From NCBI GenBank assembly GCA_031261175.1, contig JAISJW010000021.1, positions 62,001 through 126,000 on the forward strand: a stretch of 64,000 bases of DNA, in the 5' to 3' direction. This document shows, one piece after another, positions 20,575 through 30,323 of the stretch. How positions within the stretch are numbered: position 1 is the first letter of the stretch; each line of letters starts with the position of its first letter. This stretch comes from Lactobacillales bacterium (GTDB lineage Bacteria; Bacillota; Bacilli; Lactobacillales; Streptococcaceae). The position numbers and the translations under genes were made by a program. The notes below the pieces were generated by a model that saw nothing but the letters and a program-made list of their open reading frames with translations, was not told the DNA's origin and searched no databases.

Positions 20575-21241
20575 TTTCGATAGTCTCCCCGTATTTATTG
20601 CTTATCGCAAGCTTCAACAACTCCGCCGCGAACTTCGCGTTACGAGCCAAAATCGGCCCGTGGAAGTATGACCCGAACGTGTTCTTGTAGTGAACACCCT
20701 CGCCGCCGTCCTCGCCGTTATTCCCTTTACCCATCGTCAAAGTGCCCAAAGGACAAACGCCCTCACCTAAAAACGTGCGCCCATTATGGTTTTCGAAGCC
20801 GAACATTTCGCCCCCGAACTCGCTCGTCATTTTCGTGTCGCCGATGAAACGGTTGTTCACCTGGCTTTCGGTGTGGAAGTCAATTGCCGAAATGCCCTTG
20901 ATCTTTTCGCCTTGAGCGCCCTCGTAGTGGTGCCCGAGGAACTGGTATCCGCCGCAGATGGCGAGCATGACGCCGCCGGTTTCGATGTACTGCGTGATGC
21001 CACTTGCCTTCGTTGGCAAGTCTTCGGCCACCACGGTTTGCTCGAAGTCCTGGCCGCCGCCGAAGAAGACGAGGTCGTACTTGCCGGGCTCAAACGGTTC
21101 GTGGATTGAGATGATTTCGACGTTTAGGTCGATGCCGTTTTTCTTTGCGATGTGTTTCAGAACGAGTACGTTTCCCTGGTCGCCGTAGGTGTTCAGCAGG
21201 TTGCCGTAGAGGTGGCACAGGTTCAATTCGTATTTACTCAT
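20564..21241 (-). CDS. gatD: Lipid II isoglutaminyl synthase, glutaminase subunit GatD
   Basis: GatD, a class I glutamine amidotransferase of the CobB/CobQ type, releases ammonia that MurT uses to amidate D-glutamate of lipid II. 225 residues; the catalytic cysteine is in MLAICGGYQFLGH and the histidine in GSYFHGPILARN. FFGGGQDFEQ is characteristic of the family. It overlaps murT by 8 nt, the standard pairing. The gene contains an inverted pair of the over-represented word (ACTTGCC at 21002, GGCAAGT at 21015). Confidence 0.93.
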   Translation of the reverse strand: MSKYELNLCHLYGNLLNTYGDQGNVLVLKHIAKKNGIDLNVEIISIHEPFEPGKYDLVFFGGGQDFEQTVVAEDLPTKASGITQYIETGGVMLAICGGYQFLGHHYEGAQGEKIKGISAIDFHTESQVNNRFIGDTKMTSEFGGEMFGFENHNGRTFLGEGVCPLGTLTMGKGNNGEDGGEGVHYKNTFGSYFHGPILARNAKFAAELLKLAISNKYGETIEIVE

Positions 21242-22589
21242 TAATCATGCCCCCTTTGATGAATTTATGCTCGGCGAGATAGTCGCGTAGGCCTAGCATC
21301 GCCGTATAAGTGGCAAGTATGTAGACCTCGTCGGTCGGAGCCGAAGTGATTTCCTTGACTAGTCCATCGAAGTTTTCGACCTCGACAAGTTTTTCGGGTG
21401 CGATTCCTGCGACTTCTAGTCTGAGTGCCATATCGCGATGACGATCGCCCGCCGCGATGGCTTTTGAAATATTCATGTTCGCAAATTTCTCGTGATGGCT
21501 ATCCCAAATCCAGCTGACGTCGATGCCGTCGGCGTAGTTGGCGTTTAGGATTGAAGCTAGCGTGAACTCGTAAGGCGCAAGTTCAATCATGTCGATTACT
21601 TGGTTTAAGCCGACCGGGTTTTTTACAAGCACAAGCGTGCAGGTTTTGCCGTTGATTTCGAATGTTTCTTGGCGACCGAAAATGCGTTCGTCGTATTCGA
21701 GCGCTTTTGCTATTTTGGCAGGTTCGATGTCGTAATACTTGCCGACCGCAACCGCCGCTAAGGCGTTGTAGATGTTGTACATTCCGCCGACGCCCATTTT
21801 TACGTGGACACCAGCCGCCGTGAATTCGCTCGCGTTATTGTCTTGGAACTGAATTTCCGTAAGTTTATAGTCGAGTTCAGGACGGTGGAAATCGCAGTGT
21901 TCGCAGAAATATTCGCCGAGATTGGCGTAGACTAATTGTTTGTATTTCAAGACGTGATGACACTTCGGACACAAGACGCCGTCAGTGTTCGGCTCGGCGC
22001 TTTGGATGTGTTCTGGATCCTTATCGAAACCGTAATAAATGCGTTTATTGACCGTTTCAAGTGAGTTGAAAATCGGCGAGTCACCATTAGCTAAAATCGT
22101 CGCTTGCGGACTTTTCGCCGCCCCTTCAACGATCATGCGATACGTTGTATAAATTTCCCCGTAACGATCCATCTGATCGCGGAAAATATTGGTAAAAACA
22201 AACAGGCTCGGCTTGATAAATTCAGTCACCTTCGGAAGCGAAGCTTCGTCTATTTCTAAGACTGCGAATTTACGCTCGCCTTTTTTGACTTTCGGCGCAC
22301 TCAAAAACGTTCCGACAATTCCTTGCTGCATATTTGAGCCGGTCGGGTTGGTCACGACTTGCCCGAATTCGCTTTCGATGACCTTCGTCACAAGCGCCGT
22401 CGTCAGGGTCTTCCCGTTGGTGCCAGTCACGACGATAATCTCGTAGCCACCCGCTAGTGAATCGAGAATTTTCGGGTCGATTTTTAACGCAATTTTGCCC
22501 GGCAACGCGCTTCCGCGATTAAAGAAATTTTTCAGAATTATTTGAGCGGATTTACCCGCAATTTTGGCGATATTACTTCTTATACTCAT
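21234..22589 (-). CDS. murT: Lipid II isoglutaminyl synthase, MurT subunit
   Basis: MurT is a Mur-ligase-like ATPase that, with GatD, amidates the alpha-carboxyl of D-Glu in the peptidoglycan stem. The 451-residue protein has the P-loop VTGTNGKTLTT and a four-cysteine zinc ribbon (CPKCHH ... CEHCDF) inserted in the central domain, typical of MurT, followed by a C-terminal DUF1727-like domain (LVKNPVGLNQVIDMI). I start it at the ATG at 22589, because a TATAAT ends 8 nt before it and no ribosome-binding site fits. The open frame reads 30 nt further, through the promoter. Confidence 0.93.
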   Translation of the reverse strand: MSIRSNIAKIAGKSAQIILKNFFNRGSALPGKIALKIDPKILDSLAGGYEIIVVTGTNGKTLTTALVTKVIESEFGQVVTNPTGSNMQQGIVGTFLSAPKVKKGERKFAVLEIDEASLPKVTEFIKPSLFVFTNIFRDQMDRYGEIYTTYRMIVEGAAKSPQATILANGDSPIFNSLETVNKRIYYGFDKDPEHIQSAEPNTDGVLCPKCHHVLKYKQLVYANLGEYFCEHCDFHRPELDYKLTEIQFQDNNASEFTAAGVHVKMGVGGMYNIYNALAAVAVGKYYDIEPAKIAKALEYDERIFGRQETFEINGKTCTLVLVKNPVGLNQVIDMIELAPYEFTLASILNANYADGIDVSWIWDSHHEKFANMNISKAIAAGDRHRDMALRLEVAGIAPEKLVEVENFDGLVKEITSAPTDEVYILATYTAMLGLRDYLAEHKFIKGGMINE

Positions 22590-22596
22590 GTTCAAT

Positions 22597-22602
22597 ATTA
22601 TA
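22597..22602 (-). promoter_or_regulatory. -10 box of murT, leaderless start
   Basis: TATAAT on the minus strand is followed by 7 nt and then the murT ATG. Transcription would begin at or next to the start codon. No clear -35 is seen. Confidence 0.55.
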
Positions 22603-22640
22603 CCAAAAATCGCACGCAATTTCTATAAAGCCGTTTAGCA

Positions 22641-22706
22641 TGCGGACTTTTTGCGTTTTGTGGTCATTTTTCTCTAAAAATAACCACAAAACGCAAAAAG
22701 TCCGCA
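22641..22706. repeat. 31-bp inverted repeat between murT and the ABC exporter
   Basis: Arms 22641-22671 and 22676-22706 (left arm begins TGCGGACTTTTTGCGTTTTG) pair with one C/A mismatch around a CTCT loop. It lies between the murT promoter and the exporter terminator, so it is not needed for termination of the exporter. Confidence 0.9.
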
Positions 22707-22713
22707 GTTTGGC

Positions 22714-22739
22714 AAAAAAAACGAGCCTTAAGGCCCGTT
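22714..22739 (-). terminator. Terminator of the ABC exporter operon
   Basis: Minus-strand stem ACGGGCCTT-AA-GGCTCGT followed by eight U residues, just after the stop codon at 22744. Confidence 0.9.
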
Positions 22740-22743
22740 AGAA

Positions 22744-24516
22744 TTAATCTTTAGTTTGTAATTCGTACATCTCTTTGTAGGTGCCACCGGCGGCGATTAA
22801 CTCGTCGTGGGTGCCCATTTCGATGATGTTGCCGTGGTCGAGGACGATGATTTTGTTGGCGTCCTTGATCGTTGACAGGCGGTGAGCGATGGCGATAACG
22901 CTGCGGTTGTTACGCATCCGGCGTAAAGATTCCTGGATGACGTTTTCCGTTTCGGTATCGATGTTCGCTGTAGCTTCGTCTAAGATTAAAATCTTAGGAT
23001 CCGTTACAATCGTGCGGGCAAAACTCAAGAGTTGGCGTTCGCCACTCGAAAGCGAAGTTCCGCCTTCGATCACCTTCGCATCATAGCCGCCATCAAGGCG
23101 TTCAATGTAGCGATCGGCGTTGACGAACTCAGCTGCGGCGACGATTTGCTCGTCGGTAATCGACTCGTCAAACAAGCGAATATTGGATTTGATATCGCCG
23201 TAAAACATAACTGAATCTTGCAAGACCAAACCGACCTTCGAGCGTAGTTCACTATATTTATAATCTTTCAAATCGACGCCGTCAATCGAAATTGAACCCT
23301 CGTCGTATTCGTAAAAGCGCATAAACGCATTGATAATTGAAGATTTCCCGCTTCCGGTATGCCCAACCAAAGCAACTGTTTCACCCGGTTCAACAACAAA
23401 GCTGATGTTGTTCAAGACTTTATTTTCGCCATCATAAGAGAATGAGAAATCCTTGAATTCAATCCGGCCGTCGCCAATCGTAGCGTCAGTATCGCGCTGC
23501 GTTGGGAAATGGTCATCGCTCTCTAAAATCGAAAGCATCCTCTTGCCTGCGACCACCCCGTCAGAATAACCAGACATAAAGCCGGTGACTTGCCCGATGT
23601 TTTGCATCAGAATCTGCACGTAGTTGACGAAGGCGTACATCATCCCACCGCCGACAAGCATCGCAGCCGAGGCGTCGCGGGCAAATAAAATCTCGATCAA
23701 AGCGATCAACAACAAAGTCAACATCGAGTACAAAGGATCCAGAAGAATCCCGTCGATTTTGATGTTTTTCATCCGCCATTTCGCGTAATCTTCGGTCGTC
23801 GTTTCAAAGCGCTCGAAGAAATAATCTTCCTTTTTGAACTGCTGAATAATGCGAATTCCGTTGATATTTTCGTTCATCTGCGTGTTCAGCTCGCTACGTT
23901 TTTCGCTCTGCAAACGGTATGGCTCGTCACTCACCTTTTGATAAATAACCAAGCTCGCCACGATCACAGGCAGAATCATCAGCGCCCATAACGCAATTTT
24001 AACGTTGATCAACAGCATCCCGACAAAACAGCTCACGATCGCCGAACCCGATAATAATAGGAACAAAATAATCAGGAAAAATGGCGAAATTTTATCTGTG
24101 TCATTCGCAATTCGCGTGAAAATCGACCCGACCGGAGTTTGGTCGAAATAACGTTGGCTAAATTTGTTAACTTTGTTAAAAATCGCCGTCCGAGCGTTGT
24201 GACTTGCCATGTTGACCGCATGTTGATACAGCGGATAGTGAGCGAAGTTGACCGCCACGTGGACGACCGAAAACGCCAGATAAATCGCCGCAAAATAAAT
24301 GATAATCATATTAAAATGCGTCAATTTTGATAGATACGTATCGAGGTAAATCTGGATCAGCTTCGGCATAATTGCCCCCGCGATTCCGACGAAAACGACG
24401 ATGACGCAGGCCAGCCAGAACAGCCATTTGCGAGTTCCGAGGAATCCGTAGAATAATTTGATGATTTTCGCTTGCTCTTTGAGCGTCACGTGTTCTTTTT
24501 CTTTTTTCTCAGCCAT
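22744..24516 (-). CDS. ABC exporter half-transporter, canonical-site subunit
   Basis: 590 residues: six membrane segments (about 30-330), then a nucleotide-binding domain with Walker A GHTGSGKSS, Q-loop, signature LSSGERQLLSF, Walker B LILDEATANID (catalytic glutamate present) and the H-loop IAHRL. It pairs with the gene immediately upstream, and the two resemble heterodimeric multidrug or lipid exporters (LmrCD, BmrCD, YfiBC types). Substrate is unknown. AAGGAGGTGG precedes the ATG, 12 nt after the partner's stop codon. The unusual signature LSSGE (not LSGGQ) is normal for one half of such pairs. Confidence 0.9.
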   Translation of the reverse strand: MAEKKEKEHVTLKEQAKIIKLFYGFLGTRKWLFWLACVIVVFVGIAGAIMPKLIQIYLDTYLSKLTHFNMIIIYFAAIYLAFSVVHVAVNFAHYPLYQHAVNMASHNARTAIFNKVNKFSQRYFDQTPVGSIFTRIANDTDKISPFFLIILFLLLSGSAIVSCFVGMLLINVKIALWALMILPVIVASLVIYQKVSDEPYRLQSEKRSELNTQMNENINGIRIIQQFKKEDYFFERFETTTEDYAKWRMKNIKIDGILLDPLYSMLTLLLIALIEILFARDASAAMLVGGGMMYAFVNYVQILMQNIGQVTGFMSGYSDGVVAGKRMLSILESDDHFPTQRDTDATIGDGRIEFKDFSFSYDGENKVLNNISFVVEPGETVALVGHTGSGKSSIINAFMRFYEYDEGSISIDGVDLKDYKYSELRSKVGLVLQDSVMFYGDIKSNIRLFDESITDEQIVAAAEFVNADRYIERLDGGYDAKVIEGGTSLSSGERQLLSFARTIVTDPKILILDEATANIDTETENVIQESLRRMRNNRSVIAIAHRLSTIKDANKIIVLDHGNIIEMGTHDELIAAGGTYKEMYELQTKD

Positions 24517-24528
24517 TATCCCACCTCC

Positions 24529-26265
24529 TTAAAATTCACTTTCGATCTTCTGATTGCGCCACATCTCTTCGTACCAGCCCCTGTTGGCAAGTAACTCCGC
24601 GTGGGTGCCACGCTCCGTGATTCGACCGTGATCGAGCACGATGATTTCGTCAGCATGCATCACGCTCGACAAGCGGTGCGCAATAATTACGGTAATATCT
24701 TCTGCGAAATCTTCTTTAATATTTCCTAAAATTGAGTTTTCCGTCTTGGCATCAACGGCGCTCAAGGCATCATCGAAAATCAACATTCTTGGTTCGATGG
24801 CAAGTGCGCGCGCGATTGAAACGCGTTGTTTTTGACCGCCGGAAAGACTGACTCCGCGCTCGCCGACGACCGTTTCATAGCCTTCTGGGAAGTTTTTGAT
24901 ATCATCGTGAACGTTCGCAATTTTAGCGTAATGTTCGATTTGTTCTTGCGTCATTTCGGGTAAACCAAAAGCGATATTTTCGCGGATTGGCACCGAAAAC
25001 AAGAAGTGATCCTGCGGCACGTAGCCGATTGAACCTTGCAGCGCGCCGAGCGCGATATCGCGGTAATCGTTAGCGCCGAATTTGAGCGTTCCTTCATAGG
25101 TATCGAATTCGCGCATTAACAAACGAGCAACCGTCGATTTCCCACTTCCGGTTCTGCCGACAATTCCAAGCGTTCCGCCTGGTTTAATCGTGAAGTTGAT
25201 ATCGTCAACCCCGTGATCTTCGTCATCTAAATAACGGAATTTTTTAACGTCAACCGTTAATTCCCCTCCAATTGTTTGAATCGCGTCCGGTGCGTCGTCT
25301 TCAATCTCGCTGATTTCATCAAACAGCGTTCTTAAGCGAGCGTAACTTACGCGACCTTGTGATGTAACGTTGAAGATTTGCCCCAACGCGAACATCGGCC
25401 ATAACATCAAGACGATGTAGTTCATAAAGGTTACAACACCACCGATTGTCAGAGTGTGACGAGTTACTAAAATCCCGCCGACGATAATAACCATCACGTA
25501 GCACAAGTTTTTAACGCTCGTAAACATAAGATCGTAGCAACCTTCGAAAATGGCTACTTTGTCGAACTTGCGTTTTGCGTTCCAACTGATTTTTTCAAAG
25601 CTCTCAGCATCCTCTTTTTCTTGCCCAAACGTTCTAATAACCTTAACGCTCGACACGGATTCCTGAGCTTTTTCACCGATTTCCGACAACGATTTTTGGT
25701 AACCTTTATAGGCTTTTTGCATTTTCTTCCCTAAGAAGAAGGCTCCTCCGACTAAAATCGGGAACGGCAATAACGCAAAGAAGCATAGCTTAGGATTTAC
25801 GACCAAGCACATCGAAATCAGGACGACTCCCCCTTGGAGAATCGAGTCGGCAAGCATCAGAACGCCCCGACTTGCCCCGTTTCCGACCGCCCCGATATCG
25901 GTGATGACGTGGGTCATCAAGTCGCCGGTGCGGTATTTTTGGTAGAAGTTGCTGTCCATTTTTAATAGATGCTTGAACAGGTCAAGGCGCAGCATTTTTT
26001 CGAGTTTGTTGGCGTTGCCCCACAGGAGCACGCGCCAGATGTAGCGCATCGCGTAAGTCAGGACGGCTACCACAGCCACTCCGATGCCGAATTTGTAGAC
26101 CAAGCTCATATCGAAGTGCTTTTTCGCGAACATGTCGACCAGCGCACCTAAGATGCGCGGCGGAACCATCGACGCGATGTCAATTGCCAAAAGTGAGACA
26201 ATTGCGATTAAATAGGTTCTTTTATTGAGTTTGAAGAACCACCAGAGATCTTTAAATAAAGACAT
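24529..26265 (-). CDS. ABC exporter half-transporter, degenerate-site subunit
   Basis: 578 residues with six membrane segments and a nucleotide-binding domain: Walker A GRTGSGKST, signature [11 protein letters not shown], Walker B LIFDDALSAVD, H-loop IAHRL. The residue after the Walker B aspartate is Asp rather than the catalytic Glu. This marks it as the half contributing a non-hydrolytic site in an asymmetric heterodimer such as LmrCD or TM287/288. The signature sequence here is canonical, so it completes the active site of the partner. First gene of the pair. Confidence 0.9.
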   Translation of the reverse strand: MSLFKDLWWFFKLNKRTYLIAIVSLLAIDIASMVPPRILGALVDMFAKKHFDMSLVYKFGIGVAVVAVLTYAMRYIWRVLLWGNANKLEKMLRLDLFKHLLKMDSNFYQKYRTGDLMTHVITDIGAVGNGASRGVLMLADSILQGGVVLISMCLVVNPKLCFFALLPFPILVGGAFFLGKKMQKAYKGYQKSLSEIGEKAQESVSSVKVIRTFGQEKEDAESFEKISWNAKRKFDKVAIFEGCYDLMFTSVKNLCYVMVIIVGGILVTRHTLTIGGVVTFMNYIVLMLWPMFALGQIFNVTSQGRVSYARLRTLFDEISEIEDDAPDAIQTIGGELTVDVKKFRYLDDEDHGVDDINFTIKPGGTLGIVGRTGSGKSTVARLLMREFDTYEGTLKFGANDYRDIALGALQGSIGYVPQDHFLFSVPIRENIAFGLPEMTQEQIEHYAKIANVHDDIKNFPEGYETVVGERGVSLSGGQKQRVSIARALAIEPRMLIFDDALSAVDAKTENSILGNIKEDFAEDITVIIAHRLSSVMHADEIIVLDHGRITERGTHAELLANRGWYEEMWRNQKIESEF

Positions 26266-26283
26266 TTTTCCCCCTATACATAG

Positions 26284-26335
26284 AAAAATCCCGATGCAAG
26301 TTTAAGATGTTGAGATCTCGTCAGTCGCATCAGGA
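26284..26335 (-). terminator. Probable terminator of yneF
   Basis: Minus-strand CCTGATGC pairs with GCATCGGG across a ~30-nt loop, followed by ATTTTTC. The long loop lowers confidence. Confidence 0.5.
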
Positions 26336-26343
26336 TTGTGTAA

Positions 26344-26553
26344 TTATTTCATTTGCTTTTTAAGCGCGTTCATCATCTGGCGGAATTTCGCCTCAGTGAC
26401 TTTTTGTCCAGTGCCTTTCAGCACCTCGCGCATAACATTTTCATAAATGGCAGGCATTTGTTTTTTGATCCCTTGGCGCGAGATAAACACGCCCAACGCA
26501 GTACCGCCAGCTAAAGCAACAACAATTAATACAATCGCTAATATAATATTCAT
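26344..26553 (-). CDS. yneF: UPF0154 family membrane protein YneF
   Basis: A 69-residue protein with one N-terminal membrane helix (ILAIVLIVVALAGGTALGVF) and a cytoplasmic tail with the family pattern ISRQGIKKQMPAIYENVMRE and MMNALKKQMK. It is widespread in Bacilli and its function is not known. AGGAGG precedes the start. It lies alone between the ABC exporter and a divergent gene. Confidence 0.88.
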   Translation of the reverse strand: MNIILAIVLIVVALAGGTALGVFISRQGIKKQMPAIYENVMREVLKGTGQKVTEAKFRQMMNALKKQMK

Positions 26554-26684
26554 TTTTCCATAACCTCCTTCTCGTAGTTTTCAACTTGCCTATTTTACCA
26601 CATTTCGGCAAGTGGGTGCAATAAAATTCTTAAACTTGCCCGAAATGTTTTTAAAATGTGCTATTATAAGAGCGGAGGTAATTT

Positions 26685-27428
26685 ATGAAAACGTTTTATA
26701 AAATTCCGTTGTATCTCGATATGGATGGCACGATCGTTGATACAGCGTCACAAATGGACTATATTTTTAACAATTATTTCGTCGACGAGAACCACTGGCG
26801 TGTGCCGATGACCGATGGTCGGTATGATAAGTCGTCTTCAGATTTTGTCGAGTTGGAATGCAAGTTGGATCAAATCCCCGGATTGTTTAGCTATCATATC
26901 GTTGAGCCGATGGTTGGTGCTCTGAGCGTGATTGAGAAGCTCGTGGCGACCGGGGCTTATGATTTGCATATTATTACGACTGCACCTTGGTATAACCAGA
27001 GCGCGTGGACGGATAAGATTGAATGGGTGCAACATTATTTCGGGCGAGATCCCGAGTCACCTTTCTATAAAAAGGTGCATTTAACCCACAACAAACATCA
27101 AGTTATCCAAAACGAAGGAATCTTGATCGATGACCGTTCAGCCCATGGTGCGGGGTTGTGGGATAATCCTTTGATTGGTAGTGTCTGGATTCAATACGAC
27201 TACAACAATTTGGTTTGGGATGGAAAGCTTGAAACGATTTTGCTTGCTTTGGCTGAGCGCTTCAACGCCTACGACGGTGTCGGACAACCGCCAACACGCG
27301 ATCTTTTCCACCAAGTTTTAAAGAACGACATCCACGAAAAGCACCACGACGAGGACGATTTCACCGGCATCACCAACGATTTCCCTGAAAATGTCTCGAA
27401 ACAACCTTGGGAAATGCTCTACACTTAA
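26685..27428 (+). CDS. HAD-family 5'(3')-deoxyribonucleotidase-like protein
   Basis: A 247-residue protein starting with the HAD motif I YLDMDGTIVDT, with motif II in IITTAPWYNQS and motifs III/IV in THNKHQV and ILIDDRSAHG. This is the pattern of the NT5C-type deoxyribonucleotidases, which dephosphorylate dNMPs, possibly here to balance nucleotide pools. The C-terminal ~60 residues (RDLFHQVLKNDIHEKHHDEDD onward) extend beyond the core and are rich in His and Asp. A GGAGG precedes the ATG. It is a solitary plus-strand gene in a minus-strand region; the substrate is inferred. Confidence 0.7.
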   Translation: MKTFYKIPLYLDMDGTIVDTASQMDYIFNNYFVDENHWRVPMTDGRYDKSSSDFVELECKLDQIPGLFSYHIVEPMVGALSVIEKLVATGAYDLHIITTAPWYNQSAWTDKIEWVQHYFGRDPESPFYKKVHLTHNKHQVIQNEGILIDDRSAHGAGLWDNPLIGSVWIQYDYNNLVWDGKLETILLALAERFNAYDGVGQPPTRDLFHQVLKNDIHEKHHDEDDFTGITNDFPENVSKQPWEMLYT

Positions 27429-27564
27429 AAACCGCCCCCGATGACATAAATTTCAAGAAAAAGGCCATATTTTGGCAGTTAAGGGCGGGGATAGATTTTA
27501 TACCCGCCCTTAACTGCCAAAATATGGCCAAAATTCTAAAAAACTTGTCATCCGGGGCGGTTTT
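27427..27564. repeat. Nested palindrome, copy 4
   Basis: About 138 bp and almost exactly filling the space between two convergent stop codons (27428 and 27567). Outer arms AAAACCGCCCCCGATGACA and near complement; inner stem built on GGCCATATTTTGGCAGTTAA and its exact complement, extending through GGGCGGG/CCCGCCC to a TATAAAATCTAT apical loop (minus-strand reading). It may act as a two-way terminator. Confidence 0.88.
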
Positions 27565-27566
27565 TG

Positions 27567-28871
27567 CTAAATAGTATTTTTAAACTCATCAAGCTCAATC
27601 AGCGCTGCGTTGGCCAAAGCCTCGTAACGCTCTTTTTTATCGCGAATCCGCGGTCCCTCGACGGGTTCCATAATCCCAAAATTAATATTCATCGGCTGAA
27701 AATGCTTGCTAATCTGGTGCGTAATGTAGTATCCGAGGCTCCCAATCGCAGTCTTGCGCGGGAATTCTAGAACCTTCAACCCTTGGGCAAGTCGCGCTGC
27801 ATTAACTCCGGCAACCAAGCCACTCGCAGCACTTTCGACATATCCTTCGACGCCGGTAATTTGGCCAGCGAAAAATAAATTTTCATTTTTCACGGTCTGG
27901 AAAGTTTGGCGCATCAAGTTAGGTGAATCGATAAAGGTGTTGCGGTGCATCACGCCGTAGCGGACAAACTCAGCATTTTCCAAACCTGGAATCAGACTGA
28001 ACACGCGCTTTTGCTCGCCCCATTTAAGGTGTGTTTGAAACCCGACCAAATTAAACAAAGTCTTCGCTGCATTATCCTGTCTAAGCTGAACCACCGCATA
28101 AGGACGAGTTCCGTCTGGGCGTTCTAAACCAACCGGTTTCAGCGGGCCAAACAACATCGTCTTAATCCCGCGGCGCGCCATAACCTCAATCGGCATACAA
28201 CCTTCAAAGAATTTTTCCTTCTCCTCGGGATTGTGAATCGGCGCATCTTCCGCCGCCACCAAAGCCTCGTAAAAACGCTCGAACTCTTCTTTATCCATCG
28301 CGCAGTTGTAATAAGCCGCCTCGCCCTTATCGTAGCGCGATTTGTAGTAAACCTTATCAAGATCGACCGTCGAAATATCGACAATCGGTGCCGCCGCGTC
28401 ATAAAAGTAAAAGCCGTTTCCGCCATTCAATTCTTGAATACTTTGGGCAAGTGCCCCGTCCGTTAACGGCCCACTCGCAACGATCACAATTCCGTCTTCA
28501 GGGATCGAATCGATTTCTTCGTTGATAACCGTAATGTTGGGATGCCCACTCACAAGCTCAGTCACGCGTTTTGCGAAACCTTCACGGTCAACCGCAAGCG
28601 CCCCGCCTGCCGGAACTTGCGTTTCATCAGCCGCTTTAATAATGACTGAATCCAAACGGCGCATTTCTTCCTTCAACAAACCGACCGCGTTAGTCAAACT
28701 AGCTCCTCTGAGCGAATTCGAACAAACGAGTTCCGCAAAATCATCCGTCTTGTGCGCCCCACTTCGCTTACCCGGACGCATCTCATATAATTCGACTTCG
28801 ATGCCGCGCTGGGCGATTTGCCAAGCTGCTTCCGAGCCCGCTAGGCCGGCCCCGATAACTTTAATTTTCAT
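27567..28871 (-). CDS. trmFO: Folate/FAD-dependent tRNA (uracil-54) methyltransferase
   Basis: TrmFO forms ribothymidine at U54 of tRNA, using methylene-THF and FAD. The 434-residue protein begins [20 protein letters not shown], the FAD-binding GxGxxG motif, and has the family-typical [20 protein letters not shown] and [18 protein letters not shown] blocks. The ATG at 28871 shares a nucleotide with the cysS stop (TAATG), which indicates coupling. An ATG 15 nt upstream, inside cysS, is less likely because the family N-terminus begins at MKIKVIG. Ends at a nested palindrome. Confidence 0.94.
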   Translation of the reverse strand: MKIKVIGAGLAGSEAAWQIAQRGIEVELYEMRPGKRSGAHKTDDFAELVCSNSLRGASLTNAVGLLKEEMRRLDSVIIKAADETQVPAGGALAVDREGFAKRVTELVSGHPNITVINEEIDSIPEDGIVIVASGPLTDGALAQSIQELNGGNGFYFYDAAAPIVDISTVDLDKVYYKSRYDKGEAAYYNCAMDKEEFERFYEALVAAEDAPIHNPEEKEKFFEGCMPIEVMARRGIKTMLFGPLKPVGLERPDGTRPYAVVQLRQDNAAKTLFNLVGFQTHLKWGEQKRVFSLIPGLENAEFVRYGVMHRNTFIDSPNLMRQTFQTVKNENLFFAGQITGVEGYVESAASGLVAGVNAARLAQGLKVLEFPRKTAIGSLGYYITHQISKHFQPMNINFGIMEPVEGPRIRDKKERYEALANAALIELDEFKNTI

Positions 28872-30265
28872 TATGATTTTTTCCATCTCACACCGTCTGG
28901 CGTGTCTTCCAGTATAATCCCGCGCGCGCTCAAATCGTCGCGAATTTCGTCGCTTCGGGCGAAATCCTTGTTCTTGCGGGCAAGTTGGCGCTCCTCAATC
29001 AAAGCTTCGATCTCAGCTGCTAAATCGTCACTTTCTTCCTCGAACGAAATACCAAAGACTTCGGTTAAGCTCAAGAATAACGCGCGTGCTTTTTCGAACA
29101 CTTCGCGCGAAGCGTCAAGCGTGTTGATGAATTTCGTCAATTCATAGATAACACTAATTCCGTTCGCCGCATTGATGTCATCATCCATCGCTGTCACGAA
29201 TTCGTTTTCGATTTCGCTCAAAACTTGCAGGTGACGATTATCAGTCGCATCAACCAAATCTGTCGTCAATTTAAAATCTAAGTTAGCGAGAGCGTTTTTT
29301 AATTTTTCATAATTGGCAGTCGCCTCTTGAATCGTTGCATCACTAAAGCGAATCGGACGACGATAGTGAGCTGATGCCATCATCAGACGCAAAACCTTAG
29401 GGTCAATTATCTCAATCATTTCGTGAACCGTTTTGAAATTCCCCAAAGATTTCGACATTTTTTCATCGTTGTCGCCAACAGTTACAAAGCCGTTGTGCAT
29501 CCAGTAATTAGCGAACTTAACGCCCGTTTTTGCTTCCGACTGTGCGATTTCATTTTCATGGTGCGGAAACTCTAAGTCCTGACCGCCACCGTGAATATCG
29601 ATTGTGTCCGCCAAATGTTTAGTCGCCATCACCGAACACTCGATGTGCCACCCCGGACGACCCGCACCCCACGGCGAATCCCACGAAACCTCATCAACCT
29701 TAGCCGATTTCCACAACGCAAAATCTAAAGGATCTTCTTTCAAATCAGCCGCGTCAACGCGACCGCTCGCCCCACTTTCAAGCTCTTCAATCGTCTTGTT
29801 CGCAAGATGACCATAGTCCGCAAATTTCGTCGTGCGATAATAAACGTCGCCCGCCGACTCATACGCGTAACCTTTCGAAATCAAAACTTCGATAAAAGAA
29901 ATAATGTCGTCGATATGGTCAACGACTCGCGGATTGCAGCACGCTTTTTTCACGTTCAACGCGCCAGTATCTTCGAAATACGCCTTAATATAAGTTTCCG
30001 CGACATTACTTGCCGTCGTTCCAAGCTCCTTGGCGCGGTTAATGATTTTGTCATCGACGTCCGTGAAGTTCGAGACGAAATTGACCTTGTAGCCGCGGTA
30101 TTCGAGGTAGCGACGCACGACATCAAACGCGATAGCGCTGCGGGCGTTACCGATGTGGATATAATTGTAGACGGTCGGGCCGCAGACGTACATCATGACC
30201 TCACCTTCGTTGATCGGCTTGAACGCCTCAAGCTCGCGCGTAAAAGTATTATAAATTTTCAGCAT
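28871..30265 (-). CDS. cysS: Cysteinyl-tRNA synthetase
   Basis: CysS charges tRNA-Cys. It is 464 residues long, with zinc-site cysteine in [18 protein letters not shown] (also the HIGH-like motif), the [10 protein letters not shown] and [19 protein letters not shown] zinc/active-site motifs, and KMSKS in [13 protein letters not shown] start at 30265 ([13 protein letters not shown]), with AGGAG upstream. The longer frame adds residues unlike the family. A TATAAT on the minus strand near 30290 is a likely -10. No T-box is visible in the short leader. Confidence 0.96.
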   Translation of the reverse strand: MLKIYNTFTRELEAFKPINEGEVMMYVCGPTVYNYIHIGNARSAIAFDVVRRYLEYRGYKVNFVSNFTDVDDKIINRAKELGTTASNVAETYIKAYFEDTGALNVKKACCNPRVVDHIDDIISFIEVLISKGYAYESAGDVYYRTTKFADYGHLANKTIEELESGASGRVDAADLKEDPLDFALWKSAKVDEVSWDSPWGAGRPGWHIECSVMATKHLADTIDIHGGGQDLEFPHHENEIAQSEAKTGVKFANYWMHNGFVTVGDNDEKMSKSLGNFKTVHEMIEIIDPKVLRLMMASAHYRRPIRFSDATIQEATANYEKLKNALANLDFKLTTDLVDATDNRHLQVLSEIENEFVTAMDDDINAANGISVIYELTKFINTLDASREVFEKARALFLSLTEVFGISFEEESDDLAAEIEALIEERQLARKNKDFARSDEIRDDLSARGIILEDTPDGVRWKKS

Positions 30266-30323
30266 CCTAACGCTCCTAAAAGTTTTATTAATTATACCAC
30301 ATTTGGGCAAGTAACCGCCCTTT

